Below, in pieces: positions 1 through 5,625 of a stretch of 7,351 nucleotides of DNA. Under the pieces are notes generated by a model. That model ran no database searches, had not been told where the DNA came from, and saw only the letters and a program-made list of their open reading frames with translations. The stretch's first letter is position 1. Each line of letters starts with the position of its first letter. The position numbers and the translations under genes are program-made. The DNA lies in contig JAUMYD010000066.1 of assembly GCA_030528765.1 (NCBI GenBank), positions 1,913 through 9,263 on the forward strand, read 5' to 3'. This DNA comes from Bacillota bacterium (lineage in GTDB: Bacteria; Bacillota; Dehalobacteriia; UBA4068).

Positions 1-566
1 CTGTTAATATCCGTTTCGGTATTAAAGCCCCACGCATTTACCAGTAAATCCTCCGTGGACATAAACATCCCGTGATTGCGCATGAGCTGTTCCATCAAGC
101 GGTATTCCTGCTTAGGCAGCTGAAAGGAAAGCTCCCCCCTGCTGAGCTCGCCGGACTGTATATTCAGCGTCAAATCCCCAAACTGGATCAGATCAGAATG
201 AAATTCCTCCCGCCGCCTGAGCATAGCACGAATTCTGGCTATCAGTTCGCCCATGTCAAAAGGTTTGGGAAGATAATCATCTGCACCGGTGTCCAGGCCA
301 CGGATACGATCCTCCACCTGTGTCTTTGCGCTCAACAAAAGTATCGGCGTTCTGCACCCGTTTCTGCGGAGCGCATTCAGCACTTCCAATCCATCCCTCT
401 TCGGCATCATAATATCAAGAATAATACCGTCATATTTGCCGGACATGGCGTAATCGTAGGCATCGTCACCGTCATATACAGCATCCACGATATATTTATG
501 ATATATAAGGTAATCAACAACGGCCTCGGACAAGGCCGGCTCATCTTCTGCGTATAATAGCTTCAT
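1..566 (-). CDS. OmpR/PhoB-family response regulator, 3' end missing
   Basis: DNA-binding response regulator of a two-component system, acting in the cytoplasm. The visible 188 residues contain a full receiver domain (about 1-118): acidic pocket E7/D8/E9, phospho-acceptor D51 in an ILDIMMPKRDG segment, S79 at the conserved Ser/Thr position, and K101 in YLPKPF. A linker leads into the start of an OmpR-type winged-helix domain (about 125 onward, with LPKQEYRLMEQLMRN and a following DLLVNAWG segment). The window edge removes about the last 35 residues by comparison with the family. The ATG at 566 is preceded by AAGGAG with six bases between, which fixes the start. A partner histidine kinase, usually next to such genes, is not visible and may lie beyond position 1. 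The signal and target genes cannot be told from the sequence. Family assignment is very secure. Confidence 0.95.
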   Translation of the reverse strand, partial: MKLLYAEDEPALSEAVVDYLIYHKYIVDAVYDGDDAYDYAMSGKYDGIILDIMMPKRDGLEVLNALRRNGCRTPILLLSAKTQVEDRIRGLDTGADDYLPKPFDMGELIARIRAMLRRREEFHSDLIQFGDLTLNIQSGELSRGELSFQLPKQEYRLMEQLMRNHGMFMSTEDLLVNAWGFNTETDIN

Positions 567-595
567 GGCAAGCTCCTTAAAGCAGGGTTTATGTT

Positions 596-604
596 ATTAT
601 AACA
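596..604 (-). promoter_or_regulatory. Extended -10 promoter candidate for the response regulator
   Basis: Read on the minus strand, the sequence is TGTTATAAT: a perfect TATAAT hexamer (596-601) preceded by the TG of an extended -10 element. It lies about 30 bases upstream of the response-regulator ATG at 566. The -35 region 17 bases further up (AAGAGA) is poor, which is tolerated by extended -10 promoters. It would give a short leader of about 23 bases. Inference from motif match only. Confidence 0.5.
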
Positions 605-863
605 CGCAAATATAATAATCTCTTCGGTGCCGGGGCGAAAGCACAGGAAACAATAGAAGTATACCGTCTGAACCTTAGACAGGCATTAGAAAGCACCAAA
701 ACAGCATAATCAAAAAGCAGGAACAGCATTGCCCCCTCCCCCGCAGGCCATATTGATTCTCTCAACAAAAGCAAAGCCTTTTGAAAAACAAAGCTGTCAA
801 ATATAATATAAACCGTATTTTTATGCAAACATAAGCCCGCCCTGCAGAAGAAGACTGCAGATA

Positions 864-880
864 TGAGCGTGTGACGCTCA
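864..880. repeat. Perfect 7-bp inverted repeat with GTG loop
   Basis: TGAGCGT, then GTG, then ACGCTCA: a perfect 7-bp stem with a 3-base loop. There is no T-tract on either side in either direction, so it is not a standard terminator. Just left of it are two CTGCAG copies (842-847, 855-860) that can also pair. Confidence 0.6.
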
Positions 881-926
881 GCAAGGAAAAGCACCCACAG
901 CCGCCCTTCGCAAGGCTCACATCACT

Positions 927-961
927 GCGGCAAGCTTCCTGTTGATCTTCAAGCTTGCTGC
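927..961. repeat. Inverted repeat with AAGCTT cores
   Basis: GCGGCAAGCTT at 927-937 and AAGCTTGCTGC at 951-961 form an 11-base-arm inverted repeat with one mismatch or wobble pair and a 13-base loop. It sits between the arms of a wider 8-base inverted repeat, CCCTTCGC at 904-911 and GCGAAGGG at 991-998. The nested arrangement suggests a folded RNA or a protein-binding site; no T-tract follows. Confidence 0.5.
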
Positions 962-986
962 ATCCGTCTTCAGCTTGTTTTCCATC

Positions 987-1016
987 GGTGGCGAAGGGGC
1001 CACCCTGCTCAGGCAG
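987..1016. repeat. Two adjoining small hairpins
   Basis: GGTGGC (987-992), loop GAAGGG, GCCACC (999-1004) is a perfect 6-bp stem. It is followed immediately by CTGC (1005-1008), loop TCAG, GCAG (1013-1016). They extend the run of structure that begins near 842. Function unknown. Confidence 0.4.
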
Positions 1017-1170
1017 ACTCGCCCGTATATTCAGATCTTTGGCTCTGAACTGGATTTTTTCTGTCTGCATGGCCAAAGCCATATGCTTCCACAGCGAAAT
1101 GGGCAGGCGTTGGGAAGCGATCACCAAGGATCAAGCCCAGGCATATTTCTACAAAGTTTTATGTATGCAG

Positions 1171-1212
1171 CAGCGCCCGCCGGTCGCGACCGATGAGCGC
1201 TGTTATATTTTT
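1171..1212 (+). terminator. GC-rich hairpin followed by a T-run on the plus strand; possible terminator
   Basis: CAGCGC at 1171-1176 pairs with GCGCTG at 1197-1202, enclosing a perfect 12-base palindrome CGGTCGCGACCG at 1181-1192. A T-rich run (TATATTTTT, ending at 1212) follows on the plus strand. The shape is that of an intrinsic terminator reading left to right, yet no plus-strand gene is visible upstream of it in this window. Read in the minus direction no T-tract follows, so it does not obviously end the symporter transcript. Confidence 0.3.
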
Positions 1213-1254
1213 CTCTTCTTGCGATAGATCCCACCATACGCTGTGGCAGATGCC

Positions 1255-1299
1255 CCGGGCTTACAGCCCGGCACGGCTGCGCCGAACAGTGCCGCAGCC
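1255..1299 (-). repeat. Two tandem GC-rich hairpins in the 3' region of the symporter transcript
   Basis: In the minus-strand transcript, a 7-bp perfect stem GGCTGCG/CGCAGCC (1293-1299 with 1275-1281, 11-base loop) comes first, then CCGGGC/GCCCGG (1266-1271 with 1255-1260) around a 5-base loop. They begin about 50 bases after the symporter stop codon. Neither is followed by a U-tract, so they may protect the 3' end or act in Rho-dependent or leaky termination rather than being a standard terminator. Confidence 0.45.
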
Positions 1300-1351
1300 A
1301 AAGCTACAGATCCACAGTCTGGGCGGAAGAAACAGCACACGGCAAAGATGC

Positions 1352-2755
1352 CTATCCTCTGCTTTTAGCCTCCTTTTCCTTCTGCTGCTGCTCTACAGCC
1401 TGCTTACCCAGCGGATACACGAAGCGCAGAAGGATAAATGTGGCAAAATATAACAGAGCAGGCACCAAAACGGAATATGTATACATCTCTACCAGCGTAC
1501 TATCGGTAATATTGGCAGCATTCAGCACGTTGCCTTCGTAGCCGATCTTCCACAGGGCCATGTTTACGCATACCGCAGCAACACAGTGCCCCAGCTTCCG
1601 CATGAAGGAAAAAAAGGAATACGCATAAGCCTCCTCTACACCGCTCTTCAGGTAAACATGGTCTATGGCATCAGATGCGATGGACCAGATCAGCAGGTAA
1701 ATAAAGGTGGTGCCAATGCCGGACAAAAGCAATACGGCAATATACAGCCATACATTATCCGTATGTATGAAGTACAAAATAAAATTACCCAGACCCGCCA
1801 CCAGCAAACCATAGGAGCAGAGCTCCCGGCGGCCATATTTATTCCCCAGCCTGGTGGCACAGAACATCATCACTGCTACAGGCAGGTACGCAAAAACAGT
1901 AGGAAGCATCGTCAGCCCGGGAGCATCAAAATAATACTGGAACAGATAGGTACTGTAGCTCATGGAGAATTGCTGAGAGGCAAGATACAGCATGGCGATG
2001 CAGGCCGCCACCATAAAGGCTTTATTGGTCAACAGGGCTTTGACGCTTCTGCCAAAGATCCCCTTCTGCCCTGCCTTATCTTCATAGTGCGTAATATTGC
2101 GTTCTCTGGTCCCCCGGTAGAGGATCACATAGCACACAAGGGAGAGCAGAGAAATAGCGACAACTCCACCAATGATGATGGGATAGCTCATCTGCTTGCT
2201 GCCGTCAGCATTGGTGGTATAGCAGAAACTGATAAGGATTAGGGCCGGGATCGCACCGAAGACCCCGCCCACAGAACGAGCTACTGACAGGGAGGCTCGC
2301 TCATTGCTGTCAATGGTGATCGCCTGGGCAAGAGATCCATAGGGCACATTCAGGCAGGTGTAGATCATGCCGAATAACACATAGGTAACACAGGCATAGA
2401 TAAAATAAGCAGTGCTACTCAGCCCGGGGAGTTTCACAAACATCAGCACCGTGGAAGCAGCCAGAGGGACGGCAAACCACTTGAACCAGCGTCGGTATCT
2501 TCCGCTCTCGTCCGGCTTTAGGCGTGCAACAATGTGACCGCAGATCGTATCATTGGCGGCATCCCAGAAGCGAGCCAGCACGAACAGAAGCATAACACTG
2601 ATGACACCGATCCCCAGAATATCGGTGTAGTATTTCTGCAGAACGGACTGCACCAGGCCGAAGGTGACGCCACTGGCCACCTCTCCCATGCCGTAGCCAA
2701 ATTTATCCTTCCAGCCGATGCCGGATATACTCTTGTTTTCCTTTCTGTTTTTCAC
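1352..2755 (-). CDS. GPH-family (MFS_2) sugar:cation symporter
   Basis: Inner-membrane transporter of the glycoside-pentoside-hexuronide:cation symporter family, 467 residues, the usual length. Hydrophobic segments occur throughout, consistent with 12 transmembrane helices. Family marks are GYGMG (20-24), FWDAANDTICG (63-73), NVPYGSL (136-142), ERASLSVAR (152-160) and, in the second half, SDAIDHVYLKSG (361-372) followed by FMRKLG. The C-terminal tail is charged and cytoplasmic-like. The start is taken as the GTG at 2755, not the in-frame TTG at 2761: the AGGAG at 2764-2768 is only two bases from the TTG but eight from the GTG. It begins two bases after the stop of the acyltransferase gene, so the two are translationally coupled. 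GPH members move glycosides, pentoses or uronides with H+ or Na+; the substrate here cannot be predicted, and no glycoside hydrolase is alongside to hint at one. Confidence 0.92.
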   Translation of the reverse strand: MKNRKENKSISGIGWKDKFGYGMGEVASGVTFGLVQSVLQKYYTDILGIGVISVMLLFVLARFWDAANDTICGHIVARLKPDESGRYRRWFKWFAVPLAASTVLMFVKLPGLSSTAYFIYACVTYVLFGMIYTCLNVPYGSLAQAITIDSNERASLSVARSVGGVFGAIPALILISFCYTTNADGSKQMSYPIIIGGVVAISLLSLVCYVILYRGTRERNITHYEDKAGQKGIFGRSVKALLTNKAFMVAACIAMLYLASQQFSMSYSTYLFQYYFDAPGLTMLPTVFAYLPVAVMMFCATRLGNKYGRRELCSYGLLVAGLGNFILYFIHTDNVWLYIAVLLLSGIGTTFIYLLIWSIASDAIDHVYLKSGVEEAYAYSFFSFMRKLGHCVAAVCVNMALWKIGYEGNVLNAANITDSTLVEMYTYSVLVPALLYFATFILLRFVYPLGKQAVEQQQKEKEAKSRG

Positions 2756-2757
2756 GG

Positions 2758-3936
2758 TCAAAGCTCCTTTGTTTTATCTTCAGTATCGCCTTTACATAAA
2801 TGCCAGAGCCTGCCGCATTTCCAGGCCCGGAATCTATCCCCGGTCATGCCAAAGTAGCTATCCCCATGGGTAAAGAGCAAAATATTCCCATACAGCATGG
2901 AAAGAGCAGAGATCTCATCAAAGGAAAACTTGTATTCCCCCAACATCATCCTATCTCTGTAAAGATAAAGGTCGCCAATCATAATATCCTGGTTGCGGTA
3001 ATCATCCAACATCCGATACAGCTGAACAGCCTTTTCCACGAAGAGAAGCTCTTCCTGCTGCCCGGAGACCCTTTCATCAAACACCTTTTCTATCCAGCGC
3101 CCCCAATCCAGAACATTATCATAGGGCAGCCCCTCTCCCCGAAGGAAGCCGTAATCATCATAGAAGCCGGACATTCCGCAGGCACTGCAGTGGAAATCAT
3201 CCCCGCTGCTTTGGATGCTATCAAAGGCTCCGCAGCTGGGGCAGATAAACAGATAATGCTCCATGCAGGCAGCTCTGTCCTTACCTTTATAAAGCCACAT
3301 TTTTTCTCTCTGGGTGGCATAGGCATTCTCATAAGTATCCCGGTTAATAATATCCGTGATTTCCTGGGCCGTCATGGAAGCGAGCTCCCTGCTGCTGTAG
3401 ACACCAACTACCCTGCCCTCAATATGCCCTCTGCGCTGATGAGCTCTTGCCCAGCGCGGATAGACAAAGTATCCGCCCCTGATGCGATAAGTGACCAGCG
3501 CACAGCCAGCCTTTTGCACAAGGCCGCCCGTGGCCTTCCCTGCGGGGATAGTCTCCCCGTGAAAGGAACGCTTCCCCTCCGGGAACATCATCACATTATG
3601 CCCGGCCTTAATCCGTGCCAGGATCTCCCTGATGGCCTTCAAAGAGGCGCCTCCCTTGGGAATGGGAATGGGATCGGCCAGCCATCGCAAAAGTTTCCCG
3701 TAGTGCCGATTACGGAGCAGATGCTCACCGCAGACAAAATACATATGCTTCTTGCTGGCCATGCCCACAAACAGCATATCAATTTCCGTAGTATGATTGG
3801 ATAGCAGTATATAAGGCTCCCCCAACTCCGGCAGCTTATCCGTTTGGAAGCTGTACCTTGCTTTCAAAACCGGTGACACCAGCAGGCGGGCAAAATGATA
3901 GATCGCTTTATGAAGCAGTGTTTTAATTTTTTTCAT
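2758..3936 (-). CDS. PlsC-type acyltransferase with embedded zinc ribbon
   Basis: Probable phospholipid/glycerolipid acyltransferase of the PlsC (1-acylglycerol-3-phosphate acyltransferase) superfamily, likely membrane-associated, 392 residues. The catalytic HX4D motif is H48-D53 (NHTTEID), preceded by a hydrophobic stretch. Block III is FPEGKRS at 118-124, where the EG residues bind acceptor phosphate in the family. After about residue 210 it departs from a simple PlsC protein: four cysteines C232, C235, C250, C253 (CPSC and CSAC, 14 residues apart) form a zinc ribbon, followed by about 140 residues that I cannot assign. Plain PlsC proteins are usually 200-260 residues, so this is an extended form. 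The start at 3936 has CAGGA eight bases upstream and gives a basic N-terminus (MKKIKTLLHK); the frame stays open to a GTG at 4023 but without a better ribosome site. The natural substrate is not known. Confidence 0.85.
   Translation of the reverse strand: MKKIKTLLHKAIYHFARLLVSPVLKARYSFQTDKLPELGEPYILLSNHTTEIDMLFVGMASKKHMYFVCGEHLLRNRHYGKLLRWLADPIPIPKGGASLKAIREILARIKAGHNVMMFPEGKRSFHGETIPAGKATGGLVQKAGCALVTYRIRGGYFVYPRWARAHQRRGHIEGRVVGVYSSRELASMTAQEITDIINRDTYENAYATQREKMWLYKGKDRAACMEHYLFICPSCGAFDSIQSSGDDFHCSACGMSGFYDDYGFLRGEGLPYDNVLDWGRWIEKVFDERVSGQQEELLFVEKAVQLYRMLDDYRNQDIMIGDLYLYRDRMMLGEYKFSFDEISALSMLYGNILLFTHGDSYFGMTGDRFRAWKCGRLWHLCKGDTEDKTKEL
2764..2768 (-). promoter_or_regulatory. Shine-Dalgarno AGGAG that decides the GTG start of the symporter
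   Basis: The AGGAG lies inside the last codons of the acyltransferase gene. It is 8 bases from the GTG at 2755 and only 2 bases from the competing TTG at 2761, so it supports the GTG. The arrangement TGA-CC-GTG indicates reinitiation by ribosomes that have just finished the upstream gene. Confidence 0.7.
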
Positions 3937-4026
3937 ATATAGCATCCTGTTTCTCATGCACAGATTCATTTCCAGAACTGCTGCAGCTCCAGGCCGCATA
4001 ACAACAGAAAATATACGGCACACAGC
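3937..4026. other. Short gap upstream of the acyltransferase; no clear promoter
   Basis: If the terminator at 4027-4059 works, the acyltransferase-symporter unit needs its own promoter here. The best minus-strand match is a TTGCTG with a TGTTAT 19 bases away, which is weak. Read-through from the upstream operon is an equally good explanation. Confidence 0.4.
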
Positions 4027-4059
4027 AAAAATAAAGCAGCTACCGGTCAGCGCAGCCGC
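4027..4059 (-). terminator. Intrinsic terminator of the molybdoenzyme-accessory operon
   Basis: In minus-strand sense, GCGGCTGC (4059-4052) and GTAGCTGC (4043-4036) form an 8-bp stem with two G-U pairs and an 8-base loop, followed directly by TTTATTTTT (4035-4027). It starts about 18 bases after the xdhC-type stop codon. This is the classic arrangement of a Rho-independent terminator and separates the XdhC operon from the acyltransferase gene. Confidence 0.65.
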
Positions 4060-4077
4060 GGGAAAATAATCCTCCCC

Positions 4078-5076
4078 TCAGCGCCCGCTCCGTTCAGCCC
4101 GATGAAGGATCATCTGCGCCGCAATGGAAATGGCGATCTCTGCCGGGCTTTCTCCCTTGATATTCAGGCCAATGGGCGTCGTCACCAGATCCAACTCCTG
4201 ATCATCAAGCCCGTATTCCTCCTTTAATGTCTTCCGGACAGCGGCCGCCTTGAAAGAGCTGCCAATGACACCGCAGTAAGTGGGGTGGCTCCGGAGAACC
4301 TGTGCCTGCACGACAGTGTCATAGGCGTGGCCCCGCGTCATAACACATACATAATCTTCACTGCTGATGCGCAGATATCTGCCAATATTCTGCAGATCTC
4401 CACAGATCACTTCTTCTGCTCCGGGGAACAGCTCCGGCTTTGTGAATGCCTCCCTGTCATCCATGACCACGCAGCGGAAGCCCACATGGGAAAGCAGCGG
4501 CACCAGCTCCTGCGCCACATGGCCGCCACCAAACACATAGACCCGGCCGGAGCTGTTGATCTGCTCAGCAAAAACATTTCCGCTCCGACACGGGTGGCGG
4601 GACAGCAGCAAGCCTTCCACCGCCGGGATTCCCCAAAAGCCAGCCTCCGGGCTATACAGACCCATAGCCGCATTCCCGCTCACATCCGTCAGCAACCACA
4701 GATCACTGCCCTTCTGAAACTCCGCCTCAGCCCGGTCCGCGAGCTCGAAAAGCAGGGCATTCCCGGCAAAAAGATAATGAAAGAACACCTCGCAGCTGCC
4801 GCCGCAGATCATTCCCAGGTTCTGAACATCATCCTTGCTCAGGCTAAAACCATGCCCCAAGGAATTCCGCTCTTCCAACACCTGGGCCGCAATCTGTTCC
4901 GAGCGGTATTCCACCGCACCTCCGCCAATGGTACCGCAGATCCGTCCCGTCCGTCCGACCAGCATCCGGGCTCCGGCCCCTCTGGGCGTGGCACCGGAGG
5001 AAGCAATGACAGTGACCAGCACCATATCTTCGCCGACTGCCAAGGTTTTTCTCATGGTTTTCAGCATATTACGCAT
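4078..5076 (-). CDS. xdhC: XdhC/CoxI-family molybdenum hydroxylase maturation protein
   Basis: Cytoplasmic accessory factor of the XdhC/CoxI family, which in characterised members binds molybdenum cofactor, helps its sulfuration and delivers it to xanthine dehydrogenase-type enzymes. The 332 residues show both family domains: an N-terminal XdhC/CoxI domain with SSGATPRGAGARMLV (26-40), GTIGGGAVE (48-56) and GMICGGSCEVF (88-98), and a C-terminal Rossmann domain with the glycine-rich VFGGGHVAQ (181-189), TRGHAYD (247-253), GVIGSS (269-274) and TPIGLNIKGESPAEIA (300-315). The cysteine in MICGG (C91) is at the conserved position. The start at 5076 follows the phosphatase TGA with no gap, and GGAGG lies eight bases upstream; an earlier ATG at 5080 reads into TAA after three codons. 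It is the last gene before the terminator at 4027-4059. The client enzyme is not in the window; a xanthine dehydrogenase or a selenium-dependent molybdenum hydroxylase are candidates by inference. Confidence 0.93.
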   Translation of the reverse strand: MRNMLKTMRKTLAVGEDMVLVTVIASSGATPRGAGARMLVGRTGRICGTIGGGAVEYRSEQIAAQVLEERNSLGHGFSLSKDDVQNLGMICGGSCEVFFHYLFAGNALLFELADRAEAEFQKGSDLWLLTDVSGNAAMGLYSPEAGFWGIPAVEGLLLSRHPCRSGNVFAEQINSSGRVYVFGGGHVAQELVPLLSHVGFRCVVMDDREAFTKPELFPGAEEVICGDLQNIGRYLRISSEDYVCVMTRGHAYDTVVQAQVLRSHPTYCGVIGSSFKAAAVRKTLKEEYGLDDQELDLVTTPIGLNIKGESPAEIAISIAAQMILHRAERSGR

Positions 5077-5625
5077 TCATGATTCCTCCAGCAAAGAAAA
5101 TCTTCCGTTTTCAAAACGAAGGGGAATGATCTCGGCATAATCCGGCTTTCGCCAAACACCAGAAATCTTTTGCAGAAACTGGGCAATGACCCCCCCGTGG
5201 GCAATCACAGCAAAATCCCCAACTGCAGTCTGCGCAGCCTGCTCCATGGCAGCCGAAAACCTGGCAAGCCCTTCGGCGTGATCCTCTGCCCCGGGAAGCG
5301 GGATGCGCAGATCATGAAGCCTGGCCGCATATAAATCCGGGTAGCGCTGCCGTATTTCCGAAAAGCTCAGCCCGTCCCATTCTCCGGCATAAAATTCCCG
5401 CAGGCCAGAAAGGATCGTCACCGGCAGGCCGATCGCCTGTGCAGTCTGGACCGCGCGGGTAAGAGGGCTGGAAAAAACTGCCGTCAGCGGGGGGATTTTT
5501 TCGGCCATTTCTGCGGCCTGCGCAATTCCTTTTTCTCCCATGGGAAGATCTGTGGTGCCGAGACACATTCCCTTTCCACCGGGAAAATCCGGCAGCCCAT
5601 GGCGGATCAGATAGACTGTTTTCAT
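5077..5625 (-). CDS. Histidine phosphatase (phosphoglycerate mutase-like) family protein
   Basis: Soluble phosphohydrolase of the histidine phosphatase superfamily, branch 1, 182 residues. The nucleophile is H9 in the RHG motif (8-10). SSPLTRAVQTA (52-62) supplies R57 of the phosphate pocket, LREFYAGEWDG (75-85) carries the likely acid/base glutamates E77 and E82, and H143 in AHGG is the second catalytic histidine. All key residues are present. The protein resembles alpha-ribazole phosphatase and GpmB-like enzymes in length and layout, but family resemblance does not give a substrate. It overlaps the preceding gene by ATGA and its GGAGGG ribosome site lies inside that gene, eight bases from the ATG. 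Its position between a MocA-like nucleotidyltransferase and XdhC suggests a role in cofactor or nucleotide-phosphate turnover linked to molybdoenzyme maturation. That is inference. Confidence 0.93.
   Translation of the reverse strand: MKTVYLIRHGLPDFPGGKGMCLGTTDLPMGEKGIAQAAEMAEKIPPLTAVFSSPLTRAVQTAQAIGLPVTILSGLREFYAGEWDGLSFSEIRQRYPDLYAARLHDLRIPLPGAEDHAEGLARFSAAMEQAAQTAVGDFAVIAHGGVIAQFLQKISGVWRKPDYAEIIPLRFENGRFSLLEES

Larger units (their letters stand above)
567..1351. other. 785-base intergenic region without a credible gene, rich in inverted repeats
   Basis: This lies downstream of the symporter gene and upstream of the response-regulator gene, both on the minus strand. Open frames of up to about 120 codons exist on both strands, but they overlap each other, lack convincing Shine-Dalgarno sites and have compositions that match no family I recognise. 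What can be seen is a series of short hairpins: CTGCAG copies at 842-847 and 855-860, a 7-bp stem at 864-880, an 11-base-arm repeat at 927-961, a 6-bp stem at 987-1004, and three GC-rich structures at 1171-1202, 1255-1271 and 1275-1299. The left part (600-830) is AT-rich and holds a weak minus-strand promoter-like pair (TTGCAT at 823-828, TATATT at 800-805, spacer 17). A decayed gene, a small RNA or a non-autonomous repeat element are all possible. Confidence 0.6.

Noticed and set aside
72..557. A 161-codon plus-strand open frame
   Set aside because: It is antisense to the response regulator, whose catalytic residues are all in place.
731..743. C-rich run that reads as G5-A-G5 on the minus strand, considered as a G-quadruplex
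   Set aside because: Only two G-tracts are present with no further tracts nearby, too few for a stable intramolecular quadruplex.
589..894. A 101-codon minus-strand open frame with hydrophobic stretches
   Set aside because: It runs through the AT-rich promoter region of the response regulator, has no good Shine-Dalgarno site and shows no clear domain; the hydrophobicity follows from T-rich sequence.
762..1127. A 121-codon open frame on the minus strand in the intergenic region
   Set aside because: It has no convincing ribosome site, matches no family I recognise, crosses several inverted repeats and overlaps other open frames of similar length on both strands. A decayed gene cannot be excluded.
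1586..2242. A 218-codon plus-strand open frame
   Set aside because: It is antisense to the GPH symporter gene and has no family features.
2800..3804. A 334-codon plus-strand open frame
   Set aside because: It lies wholly antisense to the acyltransferase, whose motifs (HX4D, FPEG, zinc ribbon) are clear. It is a by-product of codon use in the real gene.
3937..4026. Promoter for the acyltransferase gene (TTGCTG with TGTTAT)
   Set aside because: The spacer of 19 bases and two mismatches in the -10 make it too weak to call.
4285..5082. A 265-codon plus-strand open frame
   Set aside because: It is antisense to the XdhC gene and resembles no protein family.
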